A stretch of DNA of 64,000 bases, taken from NCBI RefSeq assembly GCF_004920835.1, contig NZ_QFHO01000005.1:124001-188000 (forward strand). The letters are read 5' to 3'. Shown in pieces: positions 54,026 through 63,767 of the stretch. The translations under genes were made by a program, and so were the position numbers. Source of the DNA: Stenotrophomonas maltophilia (lineage in GTDB: Bacteria; Pseudomonadota; Gammaproteobacteria; Xanthomonadales; Xanthomonadaceae). Numbering within the stretch: position 1 is the first letter of the stretch; each line of letters starts with the position of its first letter. Below the pieces are notes generated by a model. That model was not told where the DNA came from and made no database searches. It saw only the letters and a program-made list of their open reading frames with translations.

Positions 54026-55999
54026 TCAATCCCCGCCCTGGTCCGCGTTGGCGGCGCAACTGAAGCTCTTGCGCTTGTCCACCAGGCGGCCCATCAGGCG
54101 GTCGCTCAGCGGCAGCGCATCGCCGTTGAGGCGCCAGTCGTAGATCACGCTGAAGGCCAGCACGCGCGCGACGTACTCGCGGGTTTCCTTGTAGCTGATG
54201 GTCTCGATCCACAGGTCCGGATCAAAGCCCGGGCGCTGGCCCTGCCACCGTGCGGTCGGGGTCGGGCCGGCGTTGTACGCGGCGATGGTCACGTACGGCA
54301 GGCCGTCGTACTTGTTCATCAGCTGGCGCAGGTAGGCGGTGCCGATGGCGATGTTGGTGTCCGGATCGTACAGGCTGTCGGCGCCGCCGTAGCCGGTCAG
54401 GCCGATCGACTTGGCTACGCCGGCACCGGTGGCCGGCAGCACCTGCATCAGGCCCATGGCGTTGGCAGGCGAGCGCGCGCGCGGGGTGAAGGTGCTCTCG
54501 GCGCGGATCTCGGCGGCCACCCAGGCCGGATCGATCGCATTGCGCGCCGATTCGCGGCGGATGGTGGCGTCGTGGTGCAGCGGGAAGCGCAGGTCGTACA
54601 GACGCTGTTCCTGCGGCTGCTTGCCGAGCGCGAACACGGCGCGGTCGAACCAGCCGTTGTCCTGCGCCACGCGAACGGCGAGGCGGCGCTGGGTGTCATC
54701 GAAGCGCGACAGCGCGCTGTTCCATTCGGCCACGGCCCAGCCAGCGCGATCGATCTGGTACAGCGCCATCGCGCGCTGGATGGCCGGGTCGCGCGCGATC
54801 ACCGCCTGTGCCTGTGCGCTGTCGTTCGGCTTCCACGGGCACAGCGTGTAGCCCTGCTGCAGTTTGTCGGCGGCGAGGAAACCATGGAAGGTCGGTGCAC
54901 GCGCGGCCTCGCGGAACAGCGGCTGCGCCTGCTGGGCCTGGCCGGTCTTCTCCAGCATGCGGCCTTCGAAATAGCGCCAACGCGGGTCGCTGCGCTGCTT
55001 GCTGGCCATCCTGCGGATCGCGGTCAGCGCCGCCGGCCAGTCACCGCGCGACATCGCTTCGCGCACGCGCCATTCGTGCAGGCGTTCGTCATACGCCGAT
55101 TCGGGCACCGCGTTGAGGCGGCGCGCCGAATCGGGCAGGTAGGAGGCCACCGTCCACAGCGCAATCTGGTACAGCACCTGGCCCTGCTGGTCGGCACTCA
55201 GGCCGAGCGCCTGGGCGTACTGCGGCAGCTGCTGTTCGGTGGCGCCGGGATCGGCCTTGGCCAGCTTGGCCAGGCCATCGGTGGCGATGCGCCGGCTGCG
55301 CTCGTTGCGCGGCCAGTTCAACGCGCTGGTATTGGGCTTATCGACAAAGGCGGCGTAGTTGTTGGCCAGTGTCAGGTCGGTGGCAGGCAGGCCACGTGCG
55401 GCGCTGCGCATCACGGCCGGCTGCTGGGCGTCGGCGGCGGCATCGATGCGTTCCCAGCGCAGCGCGTCGCTCAGACCACCCTGTGCCTGCAGCACGGCGA
55501 AAACGGCATCACAGCCGTCCGGCAGCGACTTGCCGTTCTTGCGCCACAGGTCCTGCGCTTCACTGATCCACTGTGGATCGACCTTGCCGGTCACCTGGCG
55601 TGCGGTCAGCTGCGCGCAGCGCAGGCCTGCGTTGTCGGTGGGCGCCCAGTTGGCCAGCAGGGTCGGCCAATCCTGGCGGCGTGCGACCGAGGGCAGCCAC
55701 ACACTGCGGAAGGTGTTGGCCACTGCCTGGCCGTCATAGCGCTTGAGGAAGGCCTGTGCCTGCGCGGTATCGACGGTGTCGATGTTGCGGCGCAGGTTGG
55801 CGTACTCCAGCCAGCCGTATGCTGGATGGCGGCTGAGTGCGGCGGCTTGGCCGGGATCGAACTGGCCGCGTTCGGCGGCCGCGATCGCGGCCTTCAGCTG
55901 CGCGTTCTGGGCATCGAGGGACTGGGCATTGGCGCAGCCGATCAGCAGCGTGGTGGCCAAGGGCAGCAGGGACAGGGCGGTCGAAGAGCGTCGGGTCAT
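54026..55999 (-). CDS. slt: Soluble lytic murein transglycosylase (Slt70 type)
   Basis: 657 aa from ATG 55999; an ATG four codons upstream is also in frame. The signal sequence contains LLIGC, a possible lipobox, which would make it a lipoprotein instead of soluble. A long superhelical U/L domain is followed by the catalytic domain with IRAESTFTPRARSPANAMGLMQ (catalytic Glu501), and AAYNAGPTPTARWQ. It cleaves glycans processively to anhydromuropeptides. It adds to the wall-hydrolase set upstream (mltB, rlpA). Confidence 0.93.
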   Translation of the reverse strand: MTRRSSTALSLLPLATTLLIGCANAQSLDAQNAQLKAAIAAAERGQFDPGQAAALSRHPAYGWLEYANLRRNIDTVDTAQAQAFLKRYDGQAVANTFRSVWLPSVARRQDWPTLLANWAPTDNAGLRCAQLTARQVTGKVDPQWISEAQDLWRKNGKSLPDGCDAVFAVLQAQGGLSDALRWERIDAAADAQQPAVMRSAARGLPATDLTLANNYAAFVDKPNTSALNWPRNERSRRIATDGLAKLAKADPGATEQQLPQYAQALGLSADQQGQVLYQIALWTVASYLPDSARRLNAVPESAYDERLHEWRVREAMSRGDWPAALTAIRRMASKQRSDPRWRYFEGRMLEKTGQAQQAQPLFREAARAPTFHGFLAADKLQQGYTLCPWKPNDSAQAQAVIARDPAIQRAMALYQIDRAGWAVAEWNSALSRFDDTQRRLAVRVAQDNGWFDRAVFALGKQPQEQRLYDLRFPLHHDATIRRESARNAIDPAWVAAEIRAESTFTPRARSPANAMGLMQVLPATGAGVAKSIGLTGYGGADSLYDPDTNIAIGTAYLRQLMNKYDGLPYVTIAAYNAGPTPTARWQGQRPGFDPDLWIETISYKETREYVARVLAFSVIYDWRLNGDALPLSDRLMGRLVDKRKSFSCAANADQGGD

Positions 56000-56162
56000 G
56001 GCGATCAGCATAGCGGGCAGAGGCTGAATTCAGTTTCGCATTGCGTGCACGTCCTTGGCCGGCAACGGCAGCTGAATGTCACAGCGGCGGGCACTGCCCC
56101 GCAGGGCTGCGGGAGCCGTACTGTCGACCTTGGGCGAACGGCCCGGCTGCAGGGAGCGGCAC

Positions 56163-56570
56163 ATGGCGTTCAGTAGCGCAGGAAGAAGCGGCCCGCTGGC
56201 GGACATCAATGTCACGCCACTGGTGGATGTGATGCTGGTGCTGTTGATCATCTTCATCGTGACCGCGCCGATCGTGGCCCGGCCGATTGCCGTGCAGTTG
56301 CCACAGGCCACCGATCGCGTGGTCGACCGTCCCGAACCGCCACCGCCGATCGAACTGCGCTTGGATGCGGCGAACCAGCTGAGCTGGGATGGCCAGCCGA
56401 TGACCATCGGCGATCTGCAGGCGCGTCTGCAGGCACAGGCCGGCGAGCATGCCGGCAACCTGCCGGAGCTGCGCATCGCCACCGATCCGTCGGCCGAGTA
56501 CGAAGGCATGGCCCGGATCCTGGCCGCCGCCGAGGCCACCGGCATGGAACGTATCGCCTTCGTGCGATAG
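56163..56570 (+). CDS. ExbD/TolR-family protein, orphan
   Basis: 135 aa from ATG 56163 with AGGGAG upstream. One N-terminal membrane segment contains DINVTPLVDVMLVLLIIFIV, with the proton-path Asp. The periplasmic part (about 45-135) has the ExbD/TolR fold. These proteins work with an ExbB/TolQ partner to power TonB or Tol; no partner gene lies within this window. It is divergent from slt. Confidence 0.85.
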   Translation: MAFSSAGRSGPLADINVTPLVDVMLVLLIIFIVTAPIVARPIAVQLPQATDRVVDRPEPPPPIELRLDAANQLSWDGQPMTIGDLQARLQAQAGEHAGNLPELRIATDPSAEYEGMARILAAAEATGMERIAFVR

Positions 56571-56579
56571 GGCGTTGTC

Positions 56580-56921
56580 TCACTGCCGCTCATGCGGTGA
56601 TTGCTGCATGAGCGGTGCTTGCCCTGCTGACAGCGTCGCATCCAGGATCCGCAGAAAAGCCATTTCAATCTGCGCTGGAACCGGGGTTGGATGTGCTCGC
56701 CACCTTCCGGTCCCAGGGTCATGTTCGACGTCGAAAGCAGTCAACTCGGCTCTCTCGAAATCCACCACAACCGTCAATCCCTCTCCTGAGGCCAAGGCCG
56801 CATCGGTGGGAGAAGGGCAGTTGTTGCACTCGATCAGGCCGCCTGCTCTCGGTTCGCCCGCTGGGGAAAGAAGCAGCGTCATCACTGTCGTGACGCCCAG
56901 CACCGCACTCACTGCTTTCAT
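56580..56921 (-). CDS. Small secreted protein with a CxxC motif
   Basis: 113 aa from the ATG at 56921, with GGGAGAG upstream. Signal peptide (MKAVSAVLGVTTVMTLLLSP) followed by LIECNNCPSP. No family recognised. It converges on the exbD-like gene and is divergent from the TonB receptor at 57284. Confidence 0.55.
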   Translation of the reverse strand: MKAVSAVLGVTTVMTLLLSPAGEPRAGGLIECNNCPSPTDAALASGEGLTVVVDFERAELTAFDVEHDPGTGRWRAHPTPVPAQIEMAFLRILDATLSAGQAPLMQQSPHERQ

Positions 56922-57283
56922 GATCGACTCTCCCGCGAATGGCTGGAGGTGCGAGTCTGCGCTGGGTCGATTAGCGGTGCCTTCTGAATGAAGGAATTTC
57001 AAACTATTCATGAAACGGTCCGGCAAAGACCTTTTCCATGAATGCGGCAGCTCCCGGCGCGCGCTGTCGCAGCCGGCATCAAGGCTGCCTGTCGTGAACA
57101 ATATCGTCCGGTCATAAACTGCAGCTATCTGACGCAATCACCAGTCAATTGCGTCAATTCCGTGTGAAAGAGTGTCGATCATCACGCCGTGGTTTTTACC
57201 ACTTGTTTACAAAGGAGACGCTGCCGCCATGCAGGGGGGAGCGCGGCAGCCAATGTCCCGACATTCCTTTGGAGAGAGAGCGA
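56922..57283. other. 362-bp divergent intergenic region before the TonB receptor
   Basis: No gene or GTAG repeat is visible. It ends with the strong ribosome site GGAGAGAGAG (57271-57280). AT-richer sequence near 57185-57225 (TTTTTACC, TTGTTTACAA) may include the receptor promoter. No Fur-like box is obvious. Confidence 0.4.
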
Positions 57284-60145
57284 ATGATTCACCTGCATCA
57301 CCGCCCGTTGGCGGTTGCCGTTGCGCTGTGCGTGACGGCCCTGGCACCGCTGGGTGCCGCTGCACAATCCACCACCAACCTCGATGCGGTGGAAGTGACC
57401 GGTACCCGCATCAAGCGCGCTGAAGTCGAAGGCCAGGTACCGATCCAGACGCTGACGCGCGGGGACATCGAACGCACCGGCCTGACCTCGATCGGCGAGG
57501 TGCTGCAGCAGCTCACCGGGTCCGGTTCGGCGCTCAATGCCAAGTTCAACTCGTCCGGTAACTTCGGCTTTCCCCCCGATGGCAGCGGTGTAGGCGCCGG
57601 CTCGGCGCAGGTCGATCTGCGCCATCTGGGTGCCAAGCGCGTGCTGGTGCTGGTCGATGGCATCCGCTGGGTCAATGAGTCGTCCGCGTCCGGCGTGGGC
57701 TCGGCCACCGACCTCAACACCATTCCGCTGGCCATCGTCGAACGCATTGAAGTGCTCGAAGATGGTGCGTCGTCGCTGTATGGCTCCGACGCCATTGCGG
57801 GCGTGGTCAACATCATCACCCGCCGCGATTTCGACGGCGGGCAGGTGACACTGAACTACGGTGAGTACAGCAAGGGCGACGGCACGCAGAAGGGCGTGGA
57901 TCTGGCCTGGGGCAAGAGCGGTGACCGCTACAGCCTGTTCCTGGGCGCCAGCTGGACCAAGCAGGATCCGGTGTTCGCCAAGGATCGCGAGCAGTCGCGC
58001 TTCCCGATTCCCGGCACTGGCCTGGCCTTCGGCAGCGGCGGCATTCCGCAGGGCCGCTTCGCCTTCGTCGATCCCAACACCGGTGCCGAGCAGGACATCG
58101 TGCCCAATACCGGCGTAGGCAACCCGCGTTACGACGGCAGTGCCGGCTGCAACCGCAGTGATGACTACCACTGCTTCACCAGCGCCGACCGCTTCAACTT
58201 CGCCGAGTACAACATGGTGCTGACGCCGTCGGAGCGCAAAGGCCTGTTCGGTCAGTTCCGCTTTGACATCACCGACAACGTGCAGTGGTACGTCAAGGCA
58301 CTGGGCAACCGCCGCGAGTCGACCAACCAGGCCGGGCCGGAGCCGCTGTTCTTCGGCCCCGATGGCGCCACAGGCAACCCGCTGGCCGACAACATCGTGG
58401 TGTCGCGCTTGAACCCGTACAACCCGTTCGGCTTCGATCTGGTGTCCGGCGGCAACATGAGCCTGATCGGCCGCCGCCCGGTGGAAGGCGGCGCGCGCGT
58501 GTTCGAGCAGAAGGTGGATACCACGTACTTCGCCACCGGTCTGGTCGGTGACTTCCATGCCGCTGATCGCAGCTGGTACTGGGACGTCAACGGCATGTAC
58601 AGCAAGAACAAGGCCGAGCAGACCAACTACGGCAGCTACAACATCTACAACGTCAACATGGCGCTGGGCGATCCTGCAATCTGTGCGGCGACGCCGGGGT
58701 GTGTGCCGCTGAACATCTTCGGCGGCGTCGGCTCGATCACGCCGGACATGCTGAAGTGGATCCAGCCGGTGGTGCGTGACCGCAGCCAGAACGAACTGAG
58801 CCTGTTCACCGCCAACCTGTCCAGCGAACTGTTCTCGCTGCCGGCCGGTCCGGTCTCGTTCGCCACCGGTTTCGAGTACCGCAAGTACGAGGGGTCGTAC
58901 CAGCCGGATCCGTTGACCGTGGCCGGCCATTACAACGGTGTGCCATCGCAGCCGACCTCGGGTTCGTACGACGTCAACGAGGCCTACCTGGAGCTGAGCG
59001 TGCCGATCTTCGCCGACTCCTCGTTCGGCAAGAAGCTGGACCTGAGCCTGGCCGGTCGCTACTCGGATTACTCGACTTTCGGCGGCGAGTTCACGCCCAA
59101 GTACGGCCTGCGCTGGCAGGTGACCGATGACTTCGTGCTGCGCACGACCTATGCGGAAGGCTTCCGAGCGCCGTCGATCGGCGAACTGTATGGCTCGGCG
59201 GCGCGTGCCGACCTGCAGCTGTTCGATCCCTGCTCGGTGGGCCTGGGCGGTACGCCGCCGCGCGGCAGTGCGGCCAACTGCGCTGCGCTGGGCGTGCCGG
59301 CCGGCTTCCAGCAGGCCAACTCGCAGATCTCGGTGACCACCGGCGGCAACCGCGAGCTGGACCCGGAGCGTTCGCGCAGCTTCAGTGCCGGCTTCGTCTG
59401 GAGCCCGTGGTTCGGCAACAACACCTCGTGGTCGGAACGCTTCGACGTGGAAGTGACCTTCTACCGCCACGCCATCGACGGCGCGATCCAGGCGATCAAC
59501 GCGCAGACCCAGCTTGACCTGTGCGTGGAGACGCTCGACCCGGTCTACTGTGATGGCATTACCCGGGCCAGCACCGGTGCGGTCAGCAGCTTCAACAATC
59601 GCCTGACCAACCTCGGCTCGATCAAGACAGATGGCTGGGACGTGGACCTGTTCTGGACGTTGCCACAGTCCTCCATCGGCCAGTTCAAGCTGGGCTGGAA
59701 GAACACCTTCGTCGGCCGCTATGAGGCTACCGGCGCGGCTGGCCAGAAGCAGCCGCAGAAGCCGGGCGTGGAAGTGGCCGACAGCTCGATTCCGGAATGG
59801 ACCAGCAATGCCAGCATCGGCTGGACACTGGACCGCTGGAGCGCCAACTGGACGGTGCGCCACATCTCCGAGCTGACCGAGAATTGTGGAGATGCCGCTG
59901 CGTTCCCGGTGTGCAGCAACCAGGCCGCCGGTACCAATACGCTCTCGGCCACCACCTTCCACGACATGCAGGTGGGCTACAAGATCGACTGGATGAAGGG
60001 GCTGCAGCTGACCGCTGGCCTGAACAACGTGTTCGACAAGGATCCGCCGATCTGCCTGTCGTGCTCGTTGAACGGCTACGACGCTTCGACCTATGACATC
60101 CCGCGTGGCCGTTACTGGTACCTGCGCGCGGATTTGCGCTTCTGA
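57284..60145 (+). CDS. TonB-dependent receptor, large carbohydrate/peptide type
   Basis: 953 aa from ATG 57284; signal peptide to GAAAQS. TonB box [19 protein letters not shown], plug domain with [27 protein letters not shown] and [13 protein letters not shown]. The barrel ends in the typical [10 protein letters not shown]. Cys pairs in extracellular loops ([16 protein letters not shown]) may form disulfides. Substrate unknown; lack of a Fur box upstream argues against a siderophore. Confidence 0.9.
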   Translation: MIHLHHRPLAVAVALCVTALAPLGAAAQSTTNLDAVEVTGTRIKRAEVEGQVPIQTLTRGDIERTGLTSIGEVLQQLTGSGSALNAKFNSSGNFGFPPDGSGVGAGSAQVDLRHLGAKRVLVLVDGIRWVNESSASGVGSATDLNTIPLAIVERIEVLEDGASSLYGSDAIAGVVNIITRRDFDGGQVTLNYGEYSKGDGTQKGVDLAWGKSGDRYSLFLGASWTKQDPVFAKDREQSRFPIPGTGLAFGSGGIPQGRFAFVDPNTGAEQDIVPNTGVGNPRYDGSAGCNRSDDYHCFTSADRFNFAEYNMVLTPSERKGLFGQFRFDITDNVQWYVKALGNRRESTNQAGPEPLFFGPDGATGNPLADNIVVSRLNPYNPFGFDLVSGGNMSLIGRRPVEGGARVFEQKVDTTYFATGLVGDFHAADRSWYWDVNGMYSKNKAEQTNYGSYNIYNVNMALGDPAICAATPGCVPLNIFGGVGSITPDMLKWIQPVVRDRSQNELSLFTANLSSELFSLPAGPVSFATGFEYRKYEGSYQPDPLTVAGHYNGVPSQPTSGSYDVNEAYLELSVPIFADSSFGKKLDLSLAGRYSDYSTFGGEFTPKYGLRWQVTDDFVLRTTYAEGFRAPSIGELYGSAARADLQLFDPCSVGLGGTPPRGSAANCAALGVPAGFQQANSQISVTTGGNRELDPERSRSFSAGFVWSPWFGNNTSWSERFDVEVTFYRHAIDGAIQAINAQTQLDLCVETLDPVYCDGITRASTGAVSSFNNRLTNLGSIKTDGWDVDLFWTLPQSSIGQFKLGWKNTFVGRYEATGAAGQKQPQKPGVEVADSSIPEWTSNASIGWTLDRWSANWTVRHISELTENCGDAAAFPVCSNQAAGTNTLSATTFHDMQVGYKIDWMKGLQLTAGLNNVFDKDPPICLSCSLNGYDASTYDIPRGRYWYLRADLRF

Positions 60146-60153
60146 TGTGACGT

Positions 60154-60183
60154 GGCAGCGCCGGTCAGTTCCGGCGCTGCCTT
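60154..60183 (+). terminator. Terminator after the TonB receptor
   Basis: GGCAGCGCCGG, loop TCAGTT, CCGGCGCTGCC, then TT. Confidence 0.7.
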
Positions 60184-60187
60184 GCTA

Positions 60188-60246
60188 GTGTGGAGCCGAG
60201 CCCACGCTCGGCTGATTCTCTGATCCGGGCATGGGCTCGGCTCTAC
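60188..60246. repeat. Inverted pair of GTAG-type palindromes
   Basis: GTGTGGAGCCGAGCCCACGC (from 60188) faces GGGCATGGGCTCGGCTCTAC (60227-60246). They fill the gap between convergent receptor genes. Confidence 0.75.
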
Positions 60247-60276
60247 AGGAGCGGGGCGGTTGTGCCCCGCAGCTGA

Positions 60277-62409
60277 TCAGAACGCCCAGGTAAACGTCAG
60301 CGAGCCGTTGCGGCCATCGCCGTATGCACCGTAACCGGTGATCTGCGAGTAGTACTTCTTGTCCAGCAGGTTGTTGAGGTTGGCCTGCACGCTGAACTCC
60401 GGCGAGATGCGGTAGCGCAAGAAGGCACTCACCAGCGCGTAGCCTTCCTGTTCGAAACGGCCCACAACCGGCGCAGCGTAGTAGATGCGGTTCTGCCAGT
60501 TGGCGCCGCCGCCGACGGTCAGTGCCTGCAGCGACTGCGGGGTGTAGCTGGTGAACAGCTTCAGTGCGGTCTGCGGCAGGTTGGTGTTGATGTCGGCGTC
60601 GTTGATGTCCTTGGCCACATAGCGCGAAGCACCGAAGGTGGCATTCCAGCCCGGTGCCAGTTCGCCGTTCACTTCGAACTCGAAGCCGCGGCTGACGGTG
60701 CCGCGTGCAGCGATCGATGCGAACTCGCCTGGACGGCCGATGATCGGTTCGCTGGTGGCCTGGGCCACGTTGTCCTGTTCGATACGGAACACCGCCAGCG
60801 AAGCGTTCAGGCGGTTGTCGAACCAGGCACCCTTGACACCCACCTCGTAGCTCTTGCCATCAACCGGATCGAGGTAGCGGTCGTTGCGGTCGCGTGCGGT
60901 CTGCGGCTGGAAGATCTCGGTGTAGCTGGCGTAGGCCGAGTAGGTGTCGTTGATGTCATACACCAGGCCGGCATACGGGGTGGTCACCTTGTGCTCGCGG
61001 TCGTCGTTCTCGCCTTCGCTCTTCCAGTTGGTGTAACGCGCACCGAGGATCAGCTTCAGCGGATCGGCCAGGGACAGGCGTGCGGCCGCGTAGCCGGCCT
61101 TCTGGGTGATGGTGCCCTGGCTGGCGAGCGCCAGCGGATTCCAGTTCGGCTGGGCGATGTTGCCGGTCCAGTTGAGATAGCTGTCGAACGGTTTCCAATT
61201 GGGACCGCCCATCTGGAAGTCACCATAGTTGGCGAACTCGCGCTTGTTGTAGCTCAGGCCGGCCATGAACTGGTGTTCGCGTCCGAACAGCTGGAACGGT
61301 CCGTCGATGTAGCCATCGATGCCATCGACCTTGCGCTCGGTGTTGTAGAAACCGGCCATCGGTGTGACGCCAGCACCGGTATTCTTGTCGAACGCGGTGT
61401 AGGACGGATAGAACAGCTTGTCGTCGGCCTTGGTGCGGTCATGGGTGGCGCCGATCTTGAACTTCCAGCCATTGCTGAAGGCGTGCTGCAGGGTGGCGAA
61501 CGCACGCTTGCTGGTGGTATCCCAGTAGGTCCAGTCCGGCGACGGATTGAACGAGGTCGGGTAGTTGGTCGGGCTACCGTCGGCGTACCACATCGGGAAG
61601 CCACCCCAGGTCGCGCCGTTGGCGCGCTTCTGCTGGTAGTCGTAGCCCACGCTGAGCTGGGTATCCGGGGTCAGGTCGGCGTCGATCACCGCATAGCCCA
61701 GCGTCTTGCGCTGGTTGTAGCGGTCCATCTGCCCATCGGTGTCCAGGTAGCTGCCGATCACGCGGCCACGCACCGTGCCGCTGGCATTCAGCGCACTGCC
61801 GACGTCCACGGTGGTCCGGGTGCGGCCCCAGCTGCCCACGTTCACCGAGACACTGCCGGTCAGCTCGGCGCTGTCGGCGTGCTTGCGGATCAGGTTCACC
61901 GATGCGGATGGATTGCCGGCGCCGCTGAGCAGGCCGGTGGCGCCGCGCACGACTTCCACGCGGTCATAAAGGGCCAGGTCCAGGCCGGAATCGCCGTAGC
62001 TCCAGTTCTGCACCATCTGCGTCGGCAGGCCGTCGAACTGGTAGGCATCGATGTAGAAGCCGCGCGCGTAGAACTCGGTGCGCTCGCTGTCGGACTGGGT
62101 GCTGGTCACGCCGGTGGTGTTGGCCAGCACGTCGATGATGTCGTCCAGCTTCTGATCTTCGATGCGCTGGTGGCTGATGATGCTGACCGACTGCGGGATC
62201 TCGCGCGGTGCCAGATCGAAGCGGGTGCCGGCCGAGGTGCGGCGTACCGAATAGCCTTCGGCACGCTCGCCCTTGACCACCACCTTGTCCAGCGTGGTCG
62301 GGTCGGCGGCGGTGTCGGCAAGGGCGGCCGGGGCCACGGTGCAGAGAACAGCGAACACGGCAATGGACAGCCGCTGCGGCTGCAGGGTACGGAAGGCGGG
62401 ACGGGTCAT
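60277..62409 (-). CDS. TonB-dependent siderophore receptor (FhuE/FpvA-like)
   Basis: 710 aa, signal peptide to PAALADTAAD. Motifs of siderophore receptors: TTLDKVVVKGERAEG (TonB box), APREIPQSVSIISHQRIEDQ, VEVVRGATGLLSGAGNPSAS in the plug, and the barrel end GYGAYGDGRNGSLTFTWAF. It probably imports a ferric siderophore such as a hydroxamate type. A Fur-like box lies upstream (62523-62541). Confidence 0.92.
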   Translation of the reverse strand: MTRPAFRTLQPQRLSIAVFAVLCTVAPAALADTAADPTTLDKVVVKGERAEGYSVRRTSAGTRFDLAPREIPQSVSIISHQRIEDQKLDDIIDVLANTTGVTSTQSDSERTEFYARGFYIDAYQFDGLPTQMVQNWSYGDSGLDLALYDRVEVVRGATGLLSGAGNPSASVNLIRKHADSAELTGSVSVNVGSWGRTRTTVDVGSALNASGTVRGRVIGSYLDTDGQMDRYNQRKTLGYAVIDADLTPDTQLSVGYDYQQKRANGATWGGFPMWYADGSPTNYPTSFNPSPDWTYWDTTSKRAFATLQHAFSNGWKFKIGATHDRTKADDKLFYPSYTAFDKNTGAGVTPMAGFYNTERKVDGIDGYIDGPFQLFGREHQFMAGLSYNKREFANYGDFQMGGPNWKPFDSYLNWTGNIAQPNWNPLALASQGTITQKAGYAAARLSLADPLKLILGARYTNWKSEGENDDREHKVTTPYAGLVYDINDTYSAYASYTEIFQPQTARDRNDRYLDPVDGKSYEVGVKGAWFDNRLNASLAVFRIEQDNVAQATSEPIIGRPGEFASIAARGTVSRGFEFEVNGELAPGWNATFGASRYVAKDINDADINTNLPQTALKLFTSYTPQSLQALTVGGGANWQNRIYYAAPVVGRFEQEGYALVSAFLRYRISPEFSVQANLNNLLDKKYYSQITGYGAYGDGRNGSLTFTWAF

Positions 62410-62522
62410 GGGGAATCCTGGACGAGCACGCGCGTTCGGCCGGCATCCAGGAGGCGAGGCGCTTACGGGTAGGGGAAGGGCGGGCAGGCCGTCCTGGCAC
62501 CACCGGAAACGAAAGAAATAGT

Positions 62523-62541
62523 AATGCGAACTATTCCTATT
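62523..62541 (-). promoter_or_regulatory. Candidate Fur box
   Basis: AATGCGAACTATTCCTATT, an imperfect Fur-type repeat (AATGCGAA/ATTCCTATT) 114 bp upstream of the siderophore receptor start. Iron repression of that gene is likely. Confidence 0.5.
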
Positions 62542-62583
62542 TACAAATCATGAACAGTTCGGCGCGCGGGTGCGCCATGGCGA

Positions 62584-63135
62584 TCAGCGAAGCAACGGCA
62601 ACGGGTCGCGGGGGCCGTTCGTGCCGTAGATGCCCCAGTGCAGATGCGGCGGCGTGCCCTTGGCATTGCCGCTGTCGCCCACGTGGCCGAGCAGGTCACC
62701 GGCCTGCACCACCTGGCCGCGCGCCAGGCCCTCGGCCCAGCCTTCCAGATGCGCGTAGTAGTAGCGTTCCCGCCCGGGCCCGATCACCCAGACCTGGCGA
62801 CCACCGAGGCCGCGTTCGCTGACATCCGCGATGACGCCGGCAGTGACGCTGCGCACCGGCGTGCCGCGCTTGGCGAAGATGTCGATGCCGGCGTGGGAGC
62901 GGTCACGGCCTCGCGGCGCGCCGAAGGTGTCGGCAATCTGCTGGGGGCGTACACCCTCCACCGGCACCGGCAGTTCGGTGGCCGGCGGCATCCGCGAGAG
63001 TGCCCACAGCATTTTCGGCGCGGCCGCCCATGGGCTGTTCCACAGCGTCATCGCGGCAACGATGGCAATGCCCAGCCACAGGCCGCGCAGCAGCCAGCGG
63101 CGCAGGCGGTGGGCAGGAGAGGGGAATGTGCTCAT
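62584..63135 (-). CDS. M23-family metallopeptidase (LytM-like), membrane anchored
   Basis: 183 aa. N-terminal membrane segment (about 13-32), then the M23 domain with zinc ligands in RSHAGIDIFAKRGTPV and the HLHWGIY motif intact, so it is probably an active endopeptidase rather than an activator. YYYAHLEGWAEGLARGQVV and GDLLGHVGDSGNAKGTPPH are typical. It would cut peptidoglycan crosslinks. Confidence 0.9.
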   Translation of the reverse strand: MSTFPSPAHRLRRWLLRGLWLGIAIVAAMTLWNSPWAAAPKMLWALSRMPPATELPVPVEGVRPQQIADTFGAPRGRDRSHAGIDIFAKRGTPVRSVTAGVIADVSERGLGGRQVWVIGPGRERYYYAHLEGWAEGLARGQVVQAGDLLGHVGDSGNAKGTPPHLHWGIYGTNGPRDPLPLLR

Positions 63136-63146
63136 GGTCTCCGGCT

Positions 63147-63217
63147 GTAGCGTCGAGCCATGCTCGACGGCTGTTGCTTTGCGGTAGTAAGGCAGTCGTG
63201 CATGGCTCGACGCTATG
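63147..63217. repeat. GTAG palindrome pair; the second overlaps the Lrp-gene stop
   Basis: GTAGCGTCGAGCCATGCTCG (from 63147) faces a reverse copy (CATGGCTCGACGCTAT, to about 63216). On the minus strand the latter reads ATAGCGTCGAGCC, and its TAG is the stop of the regulator gene. Confidence 0.7.
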
Positions 63218-63695
63218 GAACTGGCAGCAGCGGCACTTCGAAACTCCGCTTCAACGTGCCCAGTGCCACCGAGGTGCGGAAGCGCTCGATGTTGTCGTCG
63301 CCACCGAACAACCGCTCGGTGATCGTCTCGTACTCCTCCATCGACGCCGCCGAAAGCAGCAGCAGGAAATCGCCGTCACCGGTAATTGAATAGCACTGCT
63401 GCACGGCCGGGTCGTCCTGCACGCGGCGCTTGAACGGCGCCACGCGTTCGCGTTGCTCGCTGACCACGCGCACCTCGACAATGATGGTCAGCGGCCGCCC
63501 CACCTTGGCCGCGGCAACCACGGCCACATTGGCCGCGATCACGCCACTGTCCTGGAGGCGCTTGATCCGGCGCTGCACCGCAGGAGTGGACAGGTGCACG
63601 GCCTCGGCGATCTCGCGCTGCGGCAGGGTGTTGTCCCGCTGCAGCAGGTCGAGGATGGCGCGGTCGAAACTGTCGAGCACGGGGGCGATGGCCAT
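63213..63695 (-). CDS. Lrp/AsnC-family transcriptional regulator
   Basis: 160 aa from the ATG at 63695 (MAIAPVLDSFDRAILDLLQR); an upstream in-frame ATG at 63755 would add 20 residues. The helix-turn-helix is LPQREIAEAVHLSTPAVQRRIKRL; the C-terminal RAM domain (about 70-150) includes VQQCYSITGDGDFLLLL. It is divergent from an EamA exporter gene 72 bp away and probably regulates it in response to an amino acid. Confidence 0.9.
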   Translation of the reverse strand: MAIAPVLDSFDRAILDLLQRDNTLPQREIAEAVHLSTPAVQRRIKRLQDSGVIAANVAVVAAAKVGRPLTIIVEVRVVSEQRERVAPFKRRVQDDPAVQQCYSITGDGDFLLLLSAASMEEYETITERLFGGDDNIERFRTSVALGTLKRSFEVPLLPVP

Positions 63696-63767
63696 GGTGA
63701 GCAGAAATTGCACGAACGGGCTGTCAATTGAGCCAAGTGCTCGGCGCCGGCGCAATAGACTTTGCGC

